Shown here: positions 31,649 through 39,351 of the stretch, piece after piece
Layout: every line of letters begins with the position of its first letter
How positions within the stretch are numbered: position 1 is the first letter of the stretch
IMG/VR virus record: IMGVR_UViG_3300025929_000014
Location: 41,787 to 105,786 of that record
Length of the DNA stretch: 64,000 bases
Source of the DNA: a virus
Strand: one strand, 5' to 3'
Position numbers and translations under genes: made by a program
Notes under the pieces: model-generated
Database searches by the model: none
Seen by the model: the letters and a program-made list of their open reading frames with translations, nothing else
Told to the model about the DNA's origin: nothing

Positions 31649-33505
31649 TTAGAGGAAGGTGATGTTGATCGTCGCGGGGTTGTTGTTCGGGTTGATGACG
31701 GAGTTGACCGGTGTCTGCGTGCCCAAGATAAACGCCTTGATGATCACCTGGGCCTGTGCTGGGGTCAGTCCGGGCAGGCCGGTATAGGGGTACGGGGGGA
31801 TGGTGACGTTAAACTGCTGGCTGTTGGTCTGGGCGACAATCACGCCGCCCGAACTGGCAACAGCGGGCGTCACGCCGGCTACCGGTGGGGTAATGGGGCT
31901 GGCGGCGCCGTTGACCAGGAGGGCGATGTCGCCGGCAATATGCGGCAGGGTGCCGGAGGCGTTGCGGCTATTGATCACGCCCGCGAGGCGTGCCTGATAG
32001 GTCTGGATCTGTTCGCCGGAATACTGCGGGAGTCCGAAATCGGCGCCGTAGCCGGCCGCGTATTGATCCACCGCGCTACTTATAGTGTAACTGGCGGCGA
32101 AATCGCTCGTCAGCGTATCGGTCACCGCCCGGTGCGTCGCCAGGGCGCCCAGAATGCCGTTGAGATTCGGCCCCATCACCCAGTCTTTGCCCAGCGCGAT
32201 CTTACCGATGAAGTTGGGATCCCGTTCAGGCACCCAGTAGAAGAGCCAGAGATCCCGGAACCAGGGCTGGGTGGTGGTAATGGCGGGGAAGGTGATCGTC
32301 CACTGGCAGTAGCGGCTGCGCGGGGCGTTGACCAGGCCCACATCGCCGGAGTTCACGGCCGCCACCTGGAGCGCCATATCCTGCGGCGTGAATGTGGTTA
32401 CAGCGTAGGTGGTGTCCTGCGTCAGGGTTGGGACGCCCGGTGAATGGCTGGAATGGACGCCGCTGTAGTGGATAGTCTGGCTGGTGGCCAGCTGGAACTG
32501 GGCCATCGGCTGGTTATCGATCCATTCCGCCAGAAACCACTGCGTATCGGGCTCGCCGCTATCGACGACGGCAGAGGTATAGGCGCCGGCCGCCACGCCG
32601 GTGCCGGACTGCAGGGTGACGCTCTGCACGCCGACCATGGTGGAGTCGGTGATGAGGAAGGCGGTATCGCCGTTCGTGAGCGTGCCGGTGACCTTAAAGC
32701 TGATACCTGGAATGTGCGGTGCTGCCGCGCCGCCTGTAGCGCCGGATCCCGATCCGGTATAGAGCGTCCCCGTCGTGAGGCCGGTATCAACGGTCGTCTC
32801 ACTACCACCTGGGAGCGTTCGCAGCAGATTGAACGTGCCGGCGCCGGTTGCCAGGATGCGCCATTTGGCCGCCAGGAAGGTGGGGTTGGCGAGGATGGTG
32901 ATGTTCGGCGACCAGCCGGTGCCCACGCTGGTGCCCACCGTGTTGGTGACGCTGGAGACGGGGGAGATGGCGACGTTATACTGGCCGGAATGCACGATTT
33001 TGATGACGTGGCTCAGGCCGTCCAGGAAGAGCTGCCCCTGCGGCGTGGCCTGGTAGCAATCCAGCATCAACTGCAGGACGCCATCGACGAAGACCTGCGC
33101 CAGGGCGCCGTTGTGTAGCTCGTTGGCGACCACTACACCGGCGCCACCCGTCTGACCCGACGTAAAGCCCATGCCCGCACCGGTGATGCCGGTGAGCAGA
33201 ATGGTCACCAACTGCGCCGTCGTGGTGAACTGGATCGTATCGCCTGCCTGGATGGTGTAGGCAACGGGGATCAGGTCGGCCCATTTGAGCGTGGTATAGC
33301 CGAGTCCACTCGATTTTGTGGCGCCGCCGGAGCCGCCGAAAAGCTGATCGCCGGTGTAGACGGTGGTCGAGGTGACCGTAAAGCCCGGCGTGATCGAGGG
33401 ATGCTGATACTGCGAGATGTTGACGGTGGTATCGAGGTGGCAGTTGGCGTAGACGGCACCGGGCGTGTTGTAGTCATTGGCGAACCGCCAGCGCTGCACA
33501 TTCAT
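31649..33505 (-). CDS. Baseplate/tail protein (618 aa)
   Basis: The protein begins MNVQRWRFANDYNTPG, then a long beta-rich middle (to about residue 430), then a helical part with QIQTYQARLAGVINSRNASG and a small C-terminal beta domain. It follows the J-like gene (1-base overlap) in the position of gpI/XkdT-U type baseplate components. No exact family was recognised. Confidence 0.65.
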   Translation of the reverse strand: MNVQRWRFANDYNTPGAVYANCHLDTTVNISQYQHPSITPGFTVTSTTVYTGDQLFGGSGGATKSSGLGYTTLKWADLIPVAYTIQAGDTIQFTTTAQLVTILLTGITGAGMGFTSGQTGGAGVVVANELHNGALAQVFVDGVLQLMLDCYQATPQGQLFLDGLSHVIKIVHSGQYNVAISPVSSVTNTVGTSVGTGWSPNITILANPTFLAAKWRILATGAGTFNLLRTLPGGSETTVDTGLTTGTLYTGSGSGATGGAAAPHIPGISFKVTGTLTNGDTAFLITDSTMVGVQSVTLQSGTGVAAGAYTSAVVDSGEPDTQWFLAEWIDNQPMAQFQLATSQTIHYSGVHSSHSPGVPTLTQDTTYAVTTFTPQDMALQVAAVNSGDVGLVNAPRSRYCQWTITFPAITTTQPWFRDLWLFYWVPERDPNFIGKIALGKDWVMGPNLNGILGALATHRAVTDTLTSDFAASYTISSAVDQYAAGYGADFGLPQYSGEQIQTYQARLAGVINSRNASGTLPHIAGDIALLVNGAASPITPPVAGVTPAVASSGGVIVAQTNSQQFNVTIPPYPYTGLPGLTPAQAQVIIKAFILGTQTPVNSVINPNNNPATINITFL

Positions 33506-34683
33506 TATGGTGTCACCGTGACGACGCTGGTCGGGTTGCCATTCAAGCGGTAGATGGTGGTCTGGGCGACGGCGGAGCTGGCGGGGGTCGTCGAGGTCAG
33601 CGTGAAGTTCGAGAGTGAGAAGCCCAGCGCCTGCTGCACGGCCTGCCCCATCAAAAAGACGGTGGTGCCTGCGTTGTGTTTCAGGGCCTGCACGTAGCCG
33701 GCGACGGCTGCCTGGATCTGCGGATCGATGGTGGCGGGCTGCAGCGCGGACGGTCCCGCCCAGGTGACGGTGACGTTGGTCAGGTTGATGGCGTTGAAGA
33801 TCTGCCCGGCGCTGCCGGCGTTGCCGATGCGCGGGGTGATGCCGGGCGGCAGGACGGCCCGCACCGCCGCGTCCACCGTTGCCGCCAGCCCGGTGAGTGT
33901 GGCGCCGGAGAGATAGTTGGTGCTGTCGCCAGATAGTATCGAACCGCCAGAGACGCCCCCATTGGCGCCGGCTGAGTCACACCAGTAATAGTAGATGAAG
34001 CCAGATCCCGACTGGGGGTCGAAAACGTACGCATCATAGACGCCGGGTACGGCCAGAATGGCGGCCGTGATCGCCGCTGTGGTGTACTTGCTGCTAAAGG
34101 CGGCGACCGCCTTGTTGCGCAGCGATTGATCCGTATCGGCGTCGATGCCGCCTGTGGTAATGGCTGCATTGGTGACGGTGTAGGACGCGGTGCTCGATGG
34201 GTTGCTGATGACGGAGATGGCCCCTATCGCCACGTTGCCGGCGCTGCCGGGTAGGTTGGCGACAATGGCGACCGAGTTGGAGGAGGTAGCGCCGATATTG
34301 ATGGTCGCTGCCGCTTGCGTCGTATAGAGCTGTGCGATGGTTGTGACGCCATCACCGACTGTCTGCACCACCGTACCGCTGGGCACGGTAATGGTCGCCG
34401 TAGCGGCCACCTGGACGCTGAATACGACGTTGCCGGTGGCTGCCGAGCCCAGGTTGCGCGCGATGCCATAATTGGCTACCACTGCGTCCAGGTTGGCACC
34501 GGTTGCTTGCAGCACGAAGAGGCTGGGCGTAGCCTGCTGAATCAGATACTGCGTATCGGCATCGGCGGAGAGAAACGCCTGCGCCAGGTTGAAGAGCACC
34601 GACTGGCCTCCGACGGAAGCGGCCGGCAAGTTGGCCGTGATGCGCTGCTGGAACAGCGCGACATTATCTGCAAATGCGGGCAT
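33505..34683 (-). CDS. Baseplate J-like protein
   Basis: The 392-residue product has the Baseplate_J layout: an N-terminal helical region (DADTQYLIQQATPSLFVLQATGANLDAVVANYG, given in part), then a beta region with VPSGTVVQTVGDG, the conserved GGIDADTDQSLRNKA near residue 175-190, GVYDAYVF, and a C-terminal helical domain with AAVAGYVQALK. J-like proteins form the wedge that links hub to fibres. It lies directly after the gp25-like gene, as usual. Confidence 0.88.
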   Translation of the reverse strand: MPAFADNVALFQQRITANLPAASVGGQSVLFNLAQAFLSADADTQYLIQQATPSLFVLQATGANLDAVVANYGIARNLGSAATGNVVFSVQVAATATITVPSGTVVQTVGDGVTTIAQLYTTQAAATINIGATSSNSVAIVANLPGSAGNVAIGAISVISNPSSTASYTVTNAAITTGGIDADTDQSLRNKAVAAFSSKYTTAAITAAILAVPGVYDAYVFDPQSGSGFIYYYWCDSAGANGGVSGGSILSGDSTNYLSGATLTGLAATVDAAVRAVLPPGITPRIGNAGSAGQIFNAINLTNVTVTWAGPSALQPATIDPQIQAAVAGYVQALKHNAGTTVFLMGQAVQQALGFSLSNFTLTSTTPASSAVAQTTIYRLNGNPTSVVTVTP

Positions 34684-34684
34684 C

Positions 34685-35176
34685 TTAGCCGCCTAACGTA
34701 ACGGAGAAGGGCGCGACGAGTTGTGCGGTAGTGCCGGCGCGCGAGATAACGGTAAATTGCACGAGTACCTGTCCGATGGTCAGCACGCTGCCATCGCCGA
34801 TGGTGACCTGCAGGTCGGTGAAGGCTTGCACCTGCTCATCCAGGGCCAGCAGGCCCTGCGCCGCCATCTGCTGTTGGCGCACCAGGAAATAGTTCTGGGC
34901 CTGCGTGACCATGGAGACGAAGATGGATCCCACGTCGCCCGATGGGCGCCCCAATTCGGCGAAGAGCGGGTTGCCGTAGGTGGGATCGAGCGGGTTATCG
35001 CCCTGGGGGGTGAGCAGCCAGCGAACGATATCCTGGATCAGCCGGTTAATGCCGGTGACCAGCTGCAGGTCGCCGGAAGGGCCAAAGGGCGCATCGACGA
35101 CCAGTTGGTTATCGGCGTTGAGGGAGAAGGAGAGCTTGAGGTCGGCGGTTGGGGTCGTGAGCGAGGGGAGCGTCAT
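34685..35176 (-). CDS. GpW/gp25-like baseplate wedge protein
   Basis: The 163-residue product matches the gp25/W family: GDLQLVTGINRLIQDIVRWLLTP, then GDNPLDPTYGNPLFAELG, and a C-terminal strand pair. gp25-like proteins join the sheath to the baseplate. ATG at 35176 overlaps the upstream stop by one base; a longer frame to 35191 is less likely. It sits between the spike/fibre gene and the J-like gene. Confidence 0.85.
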   Translation of the reverse strand: MTLPSLTTPTADLKLSFSLNADNQLVVDAPFGPSGDLQLVTGINRLIQDIVRWLLTPQGDNPLDPTYGNPLFAELGRPSGDVGSIFVSMVTQAQNYFLVRQQQMAAQGLLALDEQVQAFTDLQVTIGDGSVLTIGQVLVQFTVISRAGTTAQLVAPFSVTLGG

Positions 35177-36459
35177 TAGTTCACCACCCAATAATCAAAC
35201 ACCAGAACGGTGCCGTTGACGGGATTCATATTTGCGGACGACACGATAAAACTGCCCGTATTTTTGGTCGTCACAAAGAGACCGCCGACCGTACTGGAAG
35301 CATTACTGTTTGGCTGCAAGAAGACTCGATATGTAGTGTTGCCCTGCGATGTATTAAAATTGAGTGTGACCAGAGTGCCCGTACCAGAAGGTGCGGTGCC
35401 ATAGGTCAACGAGATAGTGCCGGCGATATCGGATCCGGTCACCGACGAGGCGATGGCACCGCCCGATCCTAAAGCGGCCCCGCGCGTGAGGGTGGGGAGA
35501 GAGGCTTGCGTGCTGGCAATGATTTTCGTCTGCACCGTCAGGCCCCCCGCCAGGACGCCGGCTCCATTGGTGTCGATGCTCCACACGGTGTCGGGTGTGC
35601 TGTTGCTGTGACTGATGGAGGCTACACTCAACATGGTGTGGCTGTTCATCTGCAGATTGGCGCCCAGTGAGGCGCCTGCCGTCAGCGTGGCGAGTCCGGT
35701 GACGCCGATGGTGCCGGCGAGGAGGGCATTCCCGGAGCTGTCGATACTCCAGTTACCGGATCCTGCGGTCGCGCCGTCGGAGATAAAGCCCACGTTCTTG
35801 AGGTTATGAGTCTGGGCATCAAGATCGGCACCCAGGGTTGCTCCACCGGTGAGCGTGGAGAGGCCGGTGACCGTGAGCGTGCCCGTATTCGTGGTATTAC
35901 CGTTGAAGGCGATGGTCGAGCTGGAGAGCGTGATCGGGCCGGCGCCTAAGCCAGTACAGGTGAGCAGGATAGGCAGTTTATGCGCGGTCAGCACGATACC
36001 CGTAGAACCGCTCGTGCCCGCAAGGGTCATGCTGGCATTGGGCGCGCCCAGGCCGCTACCGTTTGACGAGAGGGTCCACCCAGGCACTGCCGGATCGTAG
36101 TACAGCTGGGGGAGGCCCACATGGGAAAAGTCCTGGAGCAGGACGGAGACGCCGGTATTGAGCAGTTGAGCGGCAATGCGCCCATCATGGTGATAGATAC
36201 CGCTCTCGCCGGTATTCAGCGTGGGCAGGAGATTTGGCGTATCGGTGGTGGAGATCGTCTGCTGCGGAAAGGGATTCATGGCGCTCTCGTAGAGCGTGAG
36301 CACCTGATCGCCAATCTGCGGGACGGAATGGAAGCCGGAACTGACGCCACCCAGGAACACCCTGGGCACAGGCGGGCCGCCCACGCCCGACTCCGTATAG
36401 GTAAGCGCGAGCTGGCCTGTGGTGTGAGCCTGGACGGTGCCTTTACGCGCGAGACTCAT
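35176..36459 (-). CDS. Baseplate spike-like protein with fibre C-terminus (427 aa)
   Basis: The N-terminal 60 residues (GTVQAHTTGQLALTYTESG, VFLGGVSSGFHSVPQIGDQV) look like the OB-fold of gpV-type spike proteins, and the gene is in that position. After about residue 150 the protein turns into a repetitive shaft (TLTVTGLSTLTGGATLGADL) and a C-terminal tip (GSDIAGTISLTYGTAPSGTG) paralogous to the fibre at 30310-31635. A fusion of spike-like head and fibre tail is unusual. Whether it is a spike or a fibre cannot be settled by eye. Confidence 0.65.
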   Translation of the reverse strand: MSLARKGTVQAHTTGQLALTYTESGVGGPPVPRVFLGGVSSGFHSVPQIGDQVLTLYESAMNPFPQQTISTTDTPNLLPTLNTGESGIYHHDGRIAAQLLNTGVSVLLQDFSHVGLPQLYYDPAVPGWTLSSNGSGLGAPNASMTLAGTSGSTGIVLTAHKLPILLTCTGLGAGPITLSSSTIAFNGNTTNTGTLTVTGLSTLTGGATLGADLDAQTHNLKNVGFISDGATAGSGNWSIDSSGNALLAGTIGVTGLATLTAGASLGANLQMNSHTMLSVASISHSNSTPDTVWSIDTNGAGVLAGGLTVQTKIIASTQASLPTLTRGAALGSGGAIASSVTGSDIAGTISLTYGTAPSGTGTLVTLNFNTSQGNTTYRVFLQPNSNASSTVGGLFVTTKNTGSFIVSSANMNPVNGTVLVFDYWVVN

Positions 36460-38606
36460 CAGTGTGTTCCTATCGAGCCGTTGGGGAGATAGAGTGCGGG
36501 ATCTTGATCGTTACCGAAGCCGGGCGGTGATTCGATCTCGAAATGTAGGTGCGGGCCGGAACTGTTGCCGGTGGAATCGGACTGCGCGATCAGCTGTCCC
36601 TGCTTCACGCTGTCGCCAGCCGCGCAATTAAAGCTGGAGAGGTGGCCATAGAGGGTCATGGTGTTGCCGGTCACGATCCGCACGCAGTTGCCGAAACCAG
36701 TGGTATCCCACTGCGCGAAGATCACCACGCCGCCCGTTGCCGCATAGACCGGTGTACCGGTGGGGATGCCGATGTCGATGCCGGTGTGGAAGTGGGGATA
36801 GCCATGCACGGCAGGCTCTCCGGCATAGGAAGTGGGACCATAGGCTTGTGTAATGGAGTACGGAGGCTGAACGGGAAACTGCATGCCGCCAGCACTGGAA
36901 CTGGCGGGCTGTTGCGGTGGATTGGCCATGTTCGCGCCGGTACTGACCGGCGTCACATTGGTATTGGTGACGGAGGTGGAGCCAGCCGGATCGGTATTGC
37001 CGGAATCGTAGCCAATGGGCGCGCTCTGATACTTCACCACCAGGATGTTGGTGACCGGCGCGTTGGTCGGATTGCTCTGAATGGTGATGGTGGTGGGGCT
37101 GCCCCGTCCGGCATCGACGACCACGTATTCACCGGTGGGCGAAGGACCAATGGGCGCGCTGGTAACGGGATCGCGCAGCTGCACGACGGCGCCTGCGGTG
37201 ATATTGAGATCGGTGCAATCGAGGGAGATAGTGTTAGCGCTGGTCGCCTGCAGGCTGCCGTACAGGTAGGGCGCCGCTTGCAGTACCGGGTTCGTGGCAA
37301 TGGTGTACGGGCCAGGCTGACTGCTGGCGAGGGGTGCCAGCAGCTGGGTGCTCGTCGGTGAGGTGGGCGAGCCGGAGAGGAACTGTTTCTGGATGTTCTG
37401 CGTGATCACCGGGTAGGTGAGCGAGCCGATATAGGGGAAGCTCTGGTCCGCTGCCCGGCCATAGGCCAGGCCCAGCGTCATTACCCAGGACTGGCCCCAC
37501 TCCAGGTTATAGGTGGTGTTGGTCATGTAGTAGCGGCCGGTCGCGAGCGGCGCTTTGAGGCCGGGCGTATTCAGCGTCGCGCCGGCATTGGGAATCGGCA
37601 CATCCACCAGCTTCCCGATGCGAAAGAGCGGATCGGCCGGTATGGTCACCGAGCCCACCAGGATATTGCTGGCATAGACGTTCAGCATCTGCTGCGCCAA
37701 TGTTTGGGCCGCTTGCTTCGCCCGAATCCAGGGCGCGTAGAGGACGAGGCGCCTGGTCTTGAGATGCTGCGCCATGGAGGCCGGCGCTGCTACGTAGGGT
37801 GCCAGCTGGGTGATGGGCACCAGACCATAGCGTACCTCCACTTCGGTCACCACGCCCTGATCGGTCTCTGCCAGGTCGAGCTGTAGGATCTCTTCCTCTT
37901 GCACCGTGCGCGGAAAGAGGTCGGGCATGAAGTAGCCGGGCGTATCGGCGAGATAGCCCATGCGCCGCCAGTAGCAGAAACCTTCCTCGTCGAAGAACAT
38001 CTCCAGCCCGGAGTCGCCGACCAGGGCCTGAATGATCGATGACCAGGTTTGCTGGTCTGGATTGGTAAAGATGCCGGCACTGATCTGGCCCCAGAGAAAG
38101 GCGCCGGAATTGGCCTGCGGATCGATGACGATGTTCTTGATTGGGTAGCCGACTGCCTGCGCAGAGAGCGTGAGAATGGCCGAGCCAGTGATGCCGGTAG
38201 CGCTGTAGAGGGAGAGCCTGACCGTATCACCGGGATTCTGGCGCACCACCTCCCAGAGCTTATAGGGACTGGAGGCGGCAATCTGCACGATATCGCCCTG
38301 ATCGGCGCTAAAGAGCTGGTGGTAGGCATCGACATAGCCTGTCCAGGCCACGCCCCACTCGCCGTGCCGGTTGCGCAGCCGCAGCTGCACCACATCCATC
38401 GCTTGCGGACGGGTCGATTGCCCGTTCGAGCCGGTGAGGTTGCTGATCACGCCATGCGGATCGGCGAAGGTCGCCGTCAGTTGTCCCACGCTGGTGGTGG
38501 AATTGGAGGCCGTGCAGGAGAGCATGGTATTCAGGACATAGGCGCTGCCGTCCTGCTTGATACAGTAGAACTGGTAGTCGGGTTGGAACTCTAGCAGCGA
38601 CGGCAT
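36459..38606 (-). CDS. Tail hub protein with C-terminal M23 peptidase
   Basis: The 715-residue product has an N-terminal gpD/XkdQ-like hub region (QPDYQFYCIKQDGSAYVLN through VTEVEVRYGLVPI) and, at about 585-700, an M23 endopeptidase domain with HFHTGIDIG, LYGHLSSF and GPHLHFEI, so the zinc-binding His and Asp residues are present. It forms the hub and digests peptidoglycan peptide bonds during DNA injection. The start at 38606 overlaps the LysM gene stop by one base. A Pro/Ser-rich linker (about 550-580) joins the two parts. Confidence 0.88.
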   Translation of the reverse strand: MPSLLEFQPDYQFYCIKQDGSAYVLNTMLSCTASNSTTSVGQLTATFADPHGVISNLTGSNGQSTRPQAMDVVQLRLRNRHGEWGVAWTGYVDAYHQLFSADQGDIVQIAASSPYKLWEVVRQNPGDTVRLSLYSATGITGSAILTLSAQAVGYPIKNIVIDPQANSGAFLWGQISAGIFTNPDQQTWSSIIQALVGDSGLEMFFDEEGFCYWRRMGYLADTPGYFMPDLFPRTVQEEEILQLDLAETDQGVVTEVEVRYGLVPITQLAPYVAAPASMAQHLKTRRLVLYAPWIRAKQAAQTLAQQMLNVYASNILVGSVTIPADPLFRIGKLVDVPIPNAGATLNTPGLKAPLATGRYYMTNTTYNLEWGQSWVMTLGLAYGRAADQSFPYIGSLTYPVITQNIQKQFLSGSPTSPTSTQLLAPLASSQPGPYTIATNPVLQAAPYLYGSLQATSANTISLDCTDLNITAGAVVQLRDPVTSAPIGPSPTGEYVVVDAGRGSPTTITIQSNPTNAPVTNILVVKYQSAPIGYDSGNTDPAGSTSVTNTNVTPVSTGANMANPPQQPASSSAGGMQFPVQPPYSITQAYGPTSYAGEPAVHGYPHFHTGIDIGIPTGTPVYAATGGVVIFAQWDTTGFGNCVRIVTGNTMTLYGHLSSFNCAAGDSVKQGQLIAQSDSTGNSSGPHLHFEIESPPGFGNDQDPALYLPNGSIGTH

Positions 38607-38800
38607 TAGTTCGTGGCGTAGGGAATGATGATCACCGTACCGACGGCCAGGTTGCGCCAATCCAGAATCGTGTTGTTGGTGATCTGGATGGCGCGCACGA
38701 AGGTCGGCACGTCGGTATAGCCGGCCGACTGCATATAGCGGCCGGCGATATGCCAGATGGTGTCAAAGGCTTGCCAGGTATAGGCGCGTAAGGAGGCCAT
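38606..38800 (-). CDS. LysM-domain tail protein (64 aa)
   Basis: The product is a single LysM-like module: TWQAFDTIWHIAGRYMQSAG, a helix with VRAIQITNNTILDW, and the closing LAVGTVIIIP. LysM proteins of this kind sit between tape measure and hub in myoviruses (XkdP-like) and help assemble the hub. Here it is a separate gene, overlapping both neighbours by one base. Confidence 0.85.
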   Translation of the reverse strand: MASLRAYTWQAFDTIWHIAGRYMQSAGYTDVPTFVRAIQITNNTILDWRNLAVGTVIIIPYATN

Positions 38801-39351
38801 TAACTGATCCTCGCGACGCCGCCGCCACCACCAGGCACGGCAGGCGGTGTGGTGACGATCTGGCCGCCGCCGCCAGGCAGAATGGGGATGGAGAGCGCCT
38901 GGCTGGCGCTGTTGGCGAGCTTGGTGACGGCCGTCGGCAGCTGCTGCCCATACTCCGCCAGCTCGATGCGATACTGGTTATAGAGGTGCATGTCGCTGGT
39001 AATGGAATCCTCGAAGACGTTCACATAGACGAACTTGGTATCGGTGAAGCGGCTGGGGAACTTGAAGGTGACGATGCGTTCGTTGTTGCCTGCTTTGGGG
39101 CGAAAACGCTCCATGGCGGTGAGCCCTTTGACGCCGGCTACGCCGGTGAAGCCTTCCAGCGAGTAGACGGTCTGCCGGGCGCCGAACGACATGCGGATGA
39201 TGCCGGCCCTGGTGGGCAGATCCACATGAATCGCTTCCGAGCGTTCGGTGTAACTGGTGGGATTGATGTGAAACTGCACGCCGTCGATGCTGCAGGTGAC
39301 GTAATTGCCCCGCTTCTTGGGATCGAGAAAGTCCTGATAGGGATTGCTCAC
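38800..39351 (-). CDS. Tail/hub-associated protein, XkdP N-terminal-like (183 aa)
   Basis: The product starts YVTCSIDGVQFHINPTSYTE and continues with SFGARQTVYSLEGFTGVAG and IVTFKFPSRFTD, a beta-rich pattern seen in tail proteins between tape measure and LysM protein. A Gly/Pro-rich tail (ILPGGGGQIVTTPPAVPGGG) ends it. Together with the LysM gene it could be a split XkdP. This is inferred from order and pattern. Confidence 0.7.
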   Translation of the reverse strand: MSNPYQDFLDPKKRGNYVTCSIDGVQFHINPTSYTERSEAIHVDLPTRAGIIRMSFGARQTVYSLEGFTGVAGVKGLTAMERFRPKAGNNERIVTFKFPSRFTDTKFVYVNVFEDSITSDMHLYNQYRIELAEYGQQLPTAVTKLANSASQALSIPILPGGGGQIVTTPPAVPGGGGGVARIS

